NCBI GenBank assembly: GCA_019510405.1
Contig: JAEKKK010000119.1
Span: forward strand, 1-38,804
Direction: 5' to 3'
From: Gemmatimonadota bacterium
Lineage (GTDB): Bacteria; Gemmatimonadota; Gemmatimonadetes; Gemmatimonadales; Gemmatimonadaceae
Length of the DNA stretch: 38,804 nucleotides
Below, in pieces: positions 24,265 through 30,999 of the stretch. Position numbers and translations under genes: made by a program. The notes under the pieces are model-generated. The model searched no databases. It saw nothing but the letters and a program-made list of their open reading frames with translations, and was not told the origin of the DNA. Numbering within the stretch: position 1 is the first letter of the stretch; the number at the start of each line of letters is the position of its first letter.

Positions 24265-24981
24265 ATGTTGCTGCTCGCTTCACTCGCCACGGTCGCGACG
24301 CTCCTGTCGCCCGTTGGCACGCCAAGCGACACCACCCTCGGTGCGAATCAGAGCGTCGCGTGCGGAGCAGAGCCCACAGCGGCGCCCTCCGTCGCCAACG
24401 CCCTTCGCGCAGCGGTCGCCGTCCATGGCGGAGCCGTCCGATGGGACCTGCGACGCGGCGCCATCCGTCTCTGGGTACAGCGGCGCCCCGCAATTGCCGC
24501 CGACGTCAGCGTCCTCGGGTCGGACTGGCGCCGCGCCATCGCCGTGGCGGCTGACGCATGGAGCGATGTCGTCCCTGGTCTCGCATTCGTGATCGAATCG
24601 GACTCGTCGCACGCGGACGTGATCGTCACCTGGGAGCGCGATCTGCAGAGTGCAGCAGCGGATGGCGACTTTGCCTTTCTCACCGCCGGCCGCACCGCGC
24701 TGGTGCCAGGCGCCGACGGGCGCGCGCTGGCGGCGCACGTGCGGCTCGCCATCTTCGCTCCGGACGGTGCGCGCTATTCGGTCGACGATGTCCGCGCCGT
24801 CGCGCGGCATGAGCTCGGGCACGCGCTGGGCCTCGCCCATCACGCAGCTCCTACGTCCGTGATGGCCCCGCTCGTGCGCGCCGAACGGCTGAGCGATGAT
24901 GATCGGGCGACGCTTCGCGCGCTCTATGCGCTGCCAGTCGGTGCCCGCTGTTCCCTCCCGGCGCAGACGCTCGGGGGATGA
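24265..24981 (+). CDS. Matrixin-type (metzincin) zinc metalloprotease, secreted
   Basis: This 238-residue protein begins with a hydrophobic signal peptide (MLLLASLATVATLLSP). The metzincin zinc motif HELGHALGLAH is at 182-192, with Met200 (TSVMAP) as the Met-turn, so the active site is complete. Upstream strands include IRLWVQRRP and VIVTWERD. Four cysteines could pair outside the cell. The substrate is unknown. I chose the ATG at 24265 because the signal peptide begins there and the six phased heptamers lie before it. The open frame extends to 24121 but that part is the promoter region. The upstream array suggests phosphate-starvation control. Confidence 0.82.
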   Translation: MLLLASLATVATLLSPVGTPSDTTLGANQSVACGAEPTAAPSVANALRAAVAVHGGAVRWDLRRGAIRLWVQRRPAIAADVSVLGSDWRRAIAVAADAWSDVVPGLAFVIESDSSHADVIVTWERDLQSAAADGDFAFLTAGRTALVPGADGRALAAHVRLAIFAPDGARYSVDDVRAVARHELGHALGLAHHAAPTSVMAPLVRAERLSDDDRATLRALYALPVGARCSLPAQTLGG

Positions 24982-25017
24982 GCGGCGCAGCACCCCTCGG
25001 GCGGGGCGGCTACTCGC

Positions 25018-25812
25018 TCAGGCGAAGTGATTCAGCGGCCCGTGCCCTGCGCCAAGCCCCGGCGCGCTGACCAGCGCTCGGCGCACGTACTCCAGTCCCA
25101 GCTCCACCGCATTCTCCAGCGGGACACGGAGCGCCAGCCCCGCCGCGATCGCCGCCGACAGCGTGCACCCTGTGCCGTGCGTGCTCGTGGTGTCCACCCG
25201 CTCGTGGGTGAACCGGCGCACCGTGCGCCCGTCGAACAGCACGTCCACCAGTTCGGCGCCCGCGAGATGTCCCCCCTTCACGAGCGCCGCTCGTGCCCCG
25301 CGCTTCGACACCAGTTCCCGCGCGGCGCGCTCCATCGCGGCGACGTCCGTCGGGCGCTCGCCCGTCAGGATCGCGACTTCGTCCAGGTTCGGCGTCACGA
25401 GCGACGCCAGCGGAAACAGCTCGCCGACGATCGCCGATACCGCGTCGGGCTCGAGCAGCGGATCGCCCGATGTCGCGACCATCACGGGGTCGAGCACGTA
25501 TGGCCGGAGCGCGTGCGCGCGCACGCCGTCGGCGACCGCGCGCACGACCTCGGCGTCGCCCAGCATCCCGGACTTGATCGCCGCCGGCCGCAGGTCCGCC
25601 GCCACGGCGTCGATCTGTGCGCGCACGAGCGCGGGCGACACGCGCTCCCACGCGCGTACGCCGAGCGTGTTCTGCGCCGTCACCGCCGTGATGGCGGAGG
25701 TGCCGAACACGCCGAAGCGCATGAACGTCTTGAGGTCAGCCTGGATCCCGGCGCCTCCGCCGGAGTCGGAGCCGGCGATCGTCAGCGCGATCACGCGTGG
25801 AGCATCAGCCAT
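25018..25812 (-). CDS. thiD: Hydroxymethylpyrimidine (phosphate) kinase
   Basis: This 264-residue ribokinase-fold kinase acts in thiamine biosynthesis, phosphorylating HMP and HMP-P. Characteristic motifs are [64 protein letters not shown] and [13 protein letters not shown] (anion hole and catalytic Asp replaced by the family's Cys-containing form). The ATG at 25812 is 8 nt beyond the terminator hairpin at 25821-25850, leaving almost no leader. An ATG at 25848 exists but would lie within that hairpin. No thiamine riboswitch was recognised. Confidence 0.93.
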   Translation of the reverse strand: MADAPRVIALTIAGSDSGGGAGIQADLKTFMRFGVFGTSAITAVTAQNTLGVRAWERVSPALVRAQIDAVAADLRPAAIKSGMLGDAEVVRAVADGVRAHALRPYVLDPVMVATSGDPLLEPDAVSAIVGELFPLASLVTPNLDEVAILTGERPTDVAAMERAARELVSKRGARAALVKGGHLAGAELVDVLFDGRTVRRFTHERVDTTSTHGTGCTLSAAIAAGLALRVPLENAVELGLEYVRRALVSAPGLGAGHGPLNHFA

Positions 25813-25850
25813 GAAACGAAAGATGCGCCGCGCGACGGCGCGGCGCATCT
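25811..25850 (-). terminator. Intrinsic terminator between the M48 protease and thiD
   Basis: A perfect 13-bp stem (25821-25833 and 25838-25850) with a 4-nt loop is followed on the minus strand by TTCGTTTCA. It ends the M48 protease transcript, whose stop is 22 nt upstream. The T-rich tail runs directly into the thiD start codon. Confidence 0.75.
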
Positions 25851-25872
25851 CGATGTCGCTGTCTGTCGCGAC

Positions 25873-26679
25873 TCAGCGCGACGCGCGCGGGGTCGGCGAT
25901 GGCGGCAATGCGCGGATGCGCTGCTTGAACGACTGATACCGCTGCGAATCTGTGCTCAGCGTGCGCATGATCGATGGGCTGATCTGCGCGATCTGCGCCC
26001 GCGTCGACGCGATGCGGTCCTCCTCCAGCGGGTGCGTCGAGAACCATCCCTCTACCGAAGATGGATTCGACTGCCGCTCGGCGATCAGGATCTCGAACAT
26101 CTCGGGAATCCCGTTCGGGCTGATCCCGGCCCGCACCACGTTCTTGATCCCCTCGGCGTCTGCCTCCGCCTCGTCGGAACGGCTGAACTTGGCGAACAGC
26201 GCCGTGCCTCCCACCTGGATCGCGGCCTGACTCGCCTGCGTGTCGCAGATGCGGGTCAGGATGCAGGCAAGCGTGACGCCGATGTTTGCGCCCTGCTGCT
26301 GCTGCATCTGCTTGATGGAGTGCCGGCGGACGACGTGCCCGATCTCGTGGCCGAGCACACCCGCGAGCTGGTCCATCCGCTGCGTCCGCTCGATCAGCCC
26401 GCGGTTCACATAGACGTACCCGCCCGGCACGGCGAACGCATTCACTTCCTTGCTGTCGACGATGTAGAACTTCCAGTCCTGGATGTCCGTGCGCGACGTC
26501 AACTTCGCGATCGAGTCACCGAGCAGGTTGATGTATCGGTTGGCCTCGGGGTCGCTTATGATCGGAAGCTGCGCGTTGATCTGCTGGGAGTACTGCGCTC
26601 CCATCTCGATCTCCTGTTGCGTCGAGACGCCACAGGCCGTCAGTGTCACCGCCAGCGCCAACACAGCTAATTTTCTCAT
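25873..26679 (-). CDS. M48-family metalloprotease lipoprotein
   Basis: This 268-residue protein is a BepA/LoiP-like zinc protease, probably attached to the outer membrane or facing the periplasm. A lipobox LTAC gives Cys16. HEIGH at 111-115 binds zinc and the third ligand is likely Glu170 in [25 protein letters not shown] and [12 protein letters not shown] are family motifs. Relatives degrade misfolded outer-membrane proteins. GGGAG lies 5 nt before the ATG at 26679, which decides this start over an in-frame ATG at 26739. The C-terminal tetratricopeptide region of BepA is absent. Confidence 0.92.
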   Translation of the reverse strand: MRKLAVLALAVTLTACGVSTQQEIEMGAQYSQQINAQLPIISDPEANRYINLLGDSIAKLTSRTDIQDWKFYIVDSKEVNAFAVPGGYVYVNRGLIERTQRMDQLAGVLGHEIGHVVRRHSIKQMQQQQGANIGVTLACILTRICDTQASQAAIQVGGTALFAKFSRSDEAEADAEGIKNVVRAGISPNGIPEMFEILIAERQSNPSSVEGWFSTHPLEEDRIASTRAQIAQISPSIMRTLSTDSQRYQSFKQRIRALPPSPTPRASR

Positions 26680-26752
26680 CGTGTCTCCCGGTCGAAGCGG
26701 TCGTGGGGAACGAGAGCAAGAGCCATTCCCGTACGGCATTTAACGTAACGCC

Positions 26753-27511
26753 TTGAAGTTACTCACCTTAGCCCGCGACCTCAGGCGCCGGCGGGCCCGC
26801 GAGCGACAGCAGCTCTTCGTCGCGGAGGGAGTGCGTGCCGTCGAAGAGCTCCTCCGCTCCCCCCTTCGCGTTCGCGGGATACTCGTTGCACCACAGCTGG
26901 CCGGCGCGCTACGCGGGTCCGCTCTGCTCGACGCCGCCCGCCGCAGCGGGAGGGAACTGCTCGAGGTGGACGAGCGTGAGTTCGCCAGTGCCGCCGAAAC
27001 CGACTCCCCGCAGGGGGTGCTCGCCATAGGCGAGATCCCCGACGCGAAGCTCTCCAACCTGACCCTTCCCGAGCGCGCCCGCCTGGTCGTCCTCGATGCC
27101 GTCCAGGATCCGGGGAACGTCGGGACCATTCTCCGCACTGCCGCCGCCCTCGACGCCACCGCCGTGCTGGCGATGCCGGGCACGGTTGACCTCTGGAACG
27201 CGAAAGTCGTCAGGAGTGCGATGGGCGCGCTGTTCCATCGCCCGGCACTGATGTGTACCTGGGCCGAGCTCGATACGTTCCTGCCGCCCAACGCCGTTGC
27301 CCTCTGGGGCGCCGATGCGGCGGGCACCCCACTGGACGAGATGACCCCTCCCGCACGACTCGGAATTCTCGTCGGCAATGAGGGCGCGGGCCTGACCCCC
27401 GAGGGGCTCGCGCGCGTCCAGCACCGCGTGTCACTCCCCATCAGCTCCACCGTCGAATCGCTCAACGTGGCCGTGGCGACGGGTATCCTCCTCTATCAGC
27501 TCAGGACGTGA
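26753..27511 (+). CDS. TrmH/SpoU-family RNA 2'-O-methyltransferase
   Basis: This 252-residue SPOUT enzyme transfers a methyl group from SAM to a ribose of rRNA or tRNA. An N-terminal substrate-binding segment (RQQLFVAEGVRAVEELLRS) leads to the knotted catalytic domain. Its three motifs are LDAVQDPGNVGTILRTA, ILVGNEGAGL and LPISSTVESLNVAVATGI. The start is TTG at 26753; the preceding in-frame codons include a stop, and no Shine-Dalgarno is visible. It is divergent from the M48 gene and overlaps pilD by a GTGA. The exact RNA target cannot be read from sequence. Confidence 0.93.
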   Translation: MKLLTLARDLRRRRARERQQLFVAEGVRAVEELLRSPLRVRGILVAPQLAGALRGSALLDAARRSGRELLEVDEREFASAAETDSPQGVLAIGEIPDAKLSNLTLPERARLVVLDAVQDPGNVGTILRTAAALDATAVLAMPGTVDLWNAKVVRSAMGALFHRPALMCTWAELDTFLPPNAVALWGADAAGTPLDEMTPPARLGILVGNEGAGLTPEGLARVQHRVSLPISSTVESLNVAVATGILLYQLRT

Positions 27512-28371
27512 TCCCTCCCGCCCTCGCCACCGCGTACGCCTTCGTCCTCGGGCTCTGCGTCGGCTCCTTCCTCAACGTTTGCATCGCCCGTTGGCCGCAC
27601 GACCTGAGTGTGGTCCGCCCGCGCTCACGCTGCCCGAAGTGCGGGCATCAGCTCGCGTGGTTCGAGAACATCCCGCTTCTGAGCTGGATCGTGCTGCGCG
27701 CCCGCTGCCGCTGCTGCGACGAGCCGATCTCCGCGATCTATCCCGGTATCGAGCTCCTCGTCGGCGTTCTGTGGGCGGTCATCGTTCACCAGTACGGCGC
27801 GACCTTCACCGCACTCCGCCTCGGCCTCTTCGTCACGCTGCTTCTTGGCGTCGCGATCACCGATCTGCAGCACTATCTGATTCCCGACGGCTACACCATC
27901 ACGGGACTCATCACGATGCTCGCCGGCGCGCTGCTCGCGCCCTTCCTCGGCGAGTCCACGATCTTCGCCGGACCGTTCGACGCCCTCGTCGGCGCCTGCG
28001 CCGGCGCGGGACTCATCGCCATCGTCGGCTGGCTTGGCGAGGCGGCACTCGGCCGCGAAGCGATGGGCATGGGCGACATGACCCTCATGGCCTTCGTCGG
28101 CGCCGCGCTCGGACCGGCGCGTGCCATCGCTACCATCTTCGTCGGCGCGACCATCGGCGCGGTCGCGTTCCTCGCCATCGTATACCCGATCGCGATGCTG
28201 CGCCGCGGTCGCGGCCGGAGCGCGAGCCAGACCGAGCTCGCACTTGACGCGGCGCCGGATAAGCTGCGGCTCCCGCTCGTCCCCTTCGGCGTCTTCCTCG
28301 CTCCTGCCGCCGTCGTGATGCTCATCTGGGGCGAGCGCCTCCTCGGCCGCGTCTTCCTCACTCCCTACTGA
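27508..28371 (+). CDS. pilD: Prepilin peptidase / N-methyltransferase (type IV leader peptidase)
   Basis: This 287-residue inner-membrane aspartic protease cleaves prepilin leaders and methylates the new N terminus. The zinc-binding loop has paired cysteines (CPKC and CRCC), as in the bifunctional form. Catalytic aspartates are in TDLQHYLIPD and GMGDMTLMAF. Several membrane helices are visible. The GTG start overlaps the methyltransferase stop (GTGA). It implies type IV pili or a type II secretion system elsewhere in the genome. A 7-bp hairpin lies 10 nt after the stop. Confidence 0.94.
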   Translation: MIPPALATAYAFVLGLCVGSFLNVCIARWPHDLSVVRPRSRCPKCGHQLAWFENIPLLSWIVLRARCRCCDEPISAIYPGIELLVGVLWAVIVHQYGATFTALRLGLFVTLLLGVAITDLQHYLIPDGYTITGLITMLAGALLAPFLGESTIFAGPFDALVGACAGAGLIAIVGWLGEAALGREAMGMGDMTLMAFVGAALGPARAIATIFVGATIGAVAFLAIVYPIAMLRRGRGRSASQTELALDAAPDKLRLPLVPFGVFLAPAAVVMLIWGERLLGRVFLTPY

Positions 28372-28381
28372 ACGCGCGAGC

Positions 28382-28403
28382 GGCGCGCAGCCGAACGCGC
28401 GCC
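28382..28403 (+). terminator. Terminator-like hairpin after pilD
   Basis: GGCGCGC (28382-28388) pairs with GCGCGCC (28397-28403) over an 8-nt loop. There is no T tract, so termination here is uncertain. Apart from this hairpin and the array at 28510-28541, the gap 28372-28543 shows nothing else. Confidence 0.4.
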
Positions 28404-28509
28404 ACTGGGGTAGGAAACCGCATCGCGACGCACTGCGTACGCACCGCAGCAGCGCCTGTCGCGGCTGGTGCCGGGCGTGTTCCTTGCGCCCGCGGCGCCG
28501 GGGTGTTCG

Positions 28510-28541
28510 CATTCCCTCATTCCCGCATCCCCTCATTCCCG
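28510..28541. repeat. Octamer tandem array before the Clp-like gene
   Basis: Four 8-nt units run without spacer: CATTCCCT 28510, CATTCCCG 28518, CATCCCCT 28526 and CATTCCCG 28534. Read on the minus strand the units begin alternately with C and A before GGG, as in the array at 389-428. The array ends 2 nt before the next ATG and occupies the place of a ribosome binding site. Confidence 0.6.
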
Positions 28542-28543
28542 CG

Positions 28544-29722
28544 ATGATCGACGATTCCTTCCACTCCGAACGCATCGACTCCGGCGCCCTCGCGCGGTTC
28601 ACGCGCGACCTCACCGCCGACGCGCGTGCCGGCCGGCTCGAGCAGGTTCGCTGCCGCGACGAGGAGATCGCTCGCACCATCGACATCCTCCTCCGGCAGG
28701 GCAAGAACAACCCGGCGCTCGTCGGCGCCGCCGGTGTCGGAAAGACCGCCATCGCCGAAGGGCTCGCGCAGCGCATCGCGGCGGGGTCGGTCCCCATCGC
28801 CATGCGTGAGCTGCGCCTCCTCTCGCTCGACTCCGTCGCGCTCCTCGCCGGCACTACGTACCGTGGGCAGTACGAGGAGCGCCTGCGCGCGCTCGTCGCC
28901 GAGACGAGCAGCGCGGGCGACGTACTCCTCTTCGTCGACGAGATGCACAACCTGATCGGGCAGGGCAGCGCCAGCGGCTCCGCCATGGACGCCGCCAACA
29001 TGCTCAAGCCCGCCCTCGCGCGCGGCGACTTCCGCATGCTCGGCGCTACGACGGACGAGGAGTATGAGCGCTGGATCCTCGGCGACCCCGCCCTCGAGCG
29101 ACGCTTCCAGAAGATCGCCGTCCGTGAGCTCTCCCCGGCGGAGACACTCGAGATCTTGCGCACGCGGATTCCGTCGCTCGCATTGCACCATCACGTCGTC
29201 ATCACCGACGCGGCCATCCGCGCCGCCATCGAGCTCACCGATATCTGGGTGCCCGAGCGCCGTCGTCCGGACAAGGCCATCGACGCGCTCGACGAGGCAT
29301 GCGCACACACGCAGGCCACCGCGACATTTTCGCCCCATCTCGAGTCGCTCATCGCGCGTCGCCGCGCCTGGCGCCGGCGCGCACCATCCGACGCGGCGAA
29401 TGCTCCGCGCGGCACCGGCAGTGAGAACATCGATCGCATCGCGCGCGACGGCTTCGCCGTCCTGGAACGGCTCGGCGCGGAGATCGAAGACGCGTTGACG
29501 CGCCCCGCGCCGGTCGAGAGCTTCGCCGATCGTCCCGCCACGGCGCGCGCCGCGGCACCGGCCGCGCCTCCTGCGCCGGAGGAGCCGACCGGCGCCGACC
29601 GCGCCGCGCTCGACATCGAGTTGGAGCGCCAGCTGCTCGACGAGGGAATCGTCGTGCGCGGCCACGACGTTGCACGCGTCGTCGGCCTCATGATCGGCCG
29701 TACCGTCGAGTGGGAGGAGTGA
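28544..29722 (+). CDS. Clp-like AAA+ ATPase with a single (D1) module
   Basis: This 392-residue ATPase matches the first AAA+ module of ClpA/ClpB/ClpC. Walker A GAAGVGKT is at 61-68, pore loop TYRGQYEERL near 105-114, Walker B ending Asp132-Glu133, sensor 1 GATTDEEY at 168, arginine finger in DPALERRF (181-188), and PDKAIDALDEA at 242. The N-terminal Clp repeat domain and the whole D2 module are absent. The C-terminal VVGLMIGRTVEW is reminiscent of the D1-D2 junction, so D2 seems to have been lost. No ClpP-docking loop is visible. It may act as a disassembly motor. The ATG at 28544 abuts the octamer array and lacks a clear Shine-Dalgarno. Confidence 0.85.
   Translation: MIDDSFHSERIDSGALARFTRDLTADARAGRLEQVRCRDEEIARTIDILLRQGKNNPALVGAAGVGKTAIAEGLAQRIAAGSVPIAMRELRLLSLDSVALLAGTTYRGQYEERLRALVAETSSAGDVLLFVDEMHNLIGQGSASGSAMDAANMLKPALARGDFRMLGATTDEEYERWILGDPALERRFQKIAVRELSPAETLEILRTRIPSLALHHHVVITDAAIRAAIELTDIWVPERRRPDKAIDALDEACAHTQATATFSPHLESLIARRRAWRRRAPSDAANAPRGTGSENIDRIARDGFAVLERLGAEIEDALTRPAPVESFADRPATARAAAPAAPPAPEEPTGADRAALDIELERQLLDEGIVVRGHDVARVVGLMIGRTVEWEE
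29713..29719 (+). promoter_or_regulatory. Ribosome binding site inside the end of the Clp-like gene
   Basis: GGAGGAG lies 5 nt before the GTG at 29725. It overlaps the last codons of the upstream gene, which indicates coupled translation and fixes the start of the lipoprotein gene. Confidence 0.75.
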
Positions 29723-29724
29723 CC

Positions 29725-30999
29725 GTGCGCCACTCGCCATTCGTCGTGCTCGGTGCGGTACTGCTCTTCACCGCGTGCAGGCCCGGCGGCGATGCCGCCG
29801 GCAACGGCCCGTACGCGCGCGAAGTCGCCGATGCCGTCCCGCGCATCGAGAAAGCGACGGGCCTGAAGTTCAAGACGCCGCCAAAGGTCGAGGCGCGCAC
29901 CAAGCAGCAGGTGAAGGACTTCCTCCTCGCGAAGTTCAACGAGGACGCGCCGTCCAAGGAGATTGCCGGCGAGGAGAAGGCGTACAAGCTGCTCGGGCTC
30001 ATCCCCGATTCGATGGATCTGCGCACCTTCTACCTGCGCGTCCTCGGCGAGCAGGTCGCGGGGTATTACGACCCGAAGGCAAAGACGCTGTACGTCGTGG
30101 AGGCGGCGAAGACCGACGAGGAGAAGCTCGCCGCCAACGTCACCATCACGCACGAGCTGGTGCACGCGCTGCAGGATCAGTACGCGAACCTCGACTCCAT
30201 TCAGAAGTCGAACGCGAACAGCGATCGTCTCGCCGCCGCGCAGGCGCTGATCGAGGGCGAAGCGCAGTTCGAGCAGATCTCGATCATGCTCGGCGGCGCC
30301 GATCAGCTGGAGTCGCGGCTGCCAGGCTCGTGGAATCGCATTCGCGAGGAGATTCGCAACCGGCAGGATCAGATGCCGGTCTTCAACGAAGCGCCGATGG
30401 TGATCCAGGAGACGCTGCTCTTCCCGTATCTGAGCGGCGCCGAGTTCGTGAACCGCGTCAAGGAGAAGAAGGGCAACGTCAACCTCTTCTCCGACGTCCC
30501 ACGCTCCACCGAGCAGGTGATGCACCCGGGGAAGTTCCTGAGCACCCCGGCCGACGAGCCGACCACCGTCACTCTCCCCGCGCCGCGTGGCGCGACGAAG
30601 GTCTACGAGAACGACATGGGAGAGTTCGGGACGCGTCTGGCGCTATACCGCTACCTGAAGGATCCGGCCATGTCGGCGCGCGCCGCCGAAGGGTGGGATG
30701 GCGATCGCTTCATGGTGGTCGAGGGGAAGGGCGGCACGGGCATCGTGTGGGCGCTCGTCTGGGACTCCGCGATCGACGCGGCGGAGTTCTCCGATGCGCT
30801 CTCACGCGTCGTACGTCTCCGCACGGCTGCGTCCGAGCGCACCGTGCCCGGAGGAGGGGCCACCTTCGCGAGCAAGGGGCGCACGGTCTCGATCCTGCCG
30901 CGCAGCATCGGCGATCGTGCGCTCGTGATCTACAGCGATCTCCCCGACGCGATGGGGAGCAGCGTCGTCGATCCCGCCGGAATTACCCTCGGGAAGTGA
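29725..30999 (+). CDS. Putative zinc metalloprotease lipoprotein
   Basis: This 424-residue protein has a lipoprotein signal ending LLFTAC (Cys18). A gluzincin-type site reads HELVH at 143-147 (TITHELVHALQDQY) followed by ALIEGEAQFEQ at about 175-185, which would supply the third zinc ligand (Glu177 is my best candidate). The N-terminal segment has YYDPKAKTLYVVE, a strand typical of such peptidases. The C-terminal third is mixed alpha/beta without recognised motifs. I know no specific name for it. GGAGGAG 5 nt before the GTG decides the start. It is probably co-transcribed with the Clp-like ATPase. Its stop overlaps the end of lon on the other strand by 17 bases. Confidence 0.78.
   Translation: MRHSPFVVLGAVLLFTACRPGGDAAGNGPYAREVADAVPRIEKATGLKFKTPPKVEARTKQQVKDFLLAKFNEDAPSKEIAGEEKAYKLLGLIPDSMDLRTFYLRVLGEQVAGYYDPKAKTLYVVEAAKTDEEKLAANVTITHELVHALQDQYANLDSIQKSNANSDRLAAAQALIEGEAQFEQISIMLGGADQLESRLPGSWNRIREEIRNRQDQMPVFNEAPMVIQETLLFPYLSGAEFVNRVKEKKGNVNLFSDVPRSTEQVMHPGKFLSTPADEPTTVTLPAPRGATKVYENDMGEFGTRLALYRYLKDPAMSARAAEGWDGDRFMVVEGKGGTGIVWALVWDSAIDAAEFSDALSRVVRLRTAASERTVPGGGATFASKGRTVSILPRSIGDRALVIYSDLPDAMGSSVVDPAGITLGK

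Noticed and set aside
26744-26750. CGTAACG before the RNA methyltransferase gene as a Pho box
   Set aside because: A single heptamer without an 11-nt partner, before a housekeeping gene; chance is the simpler explanation.
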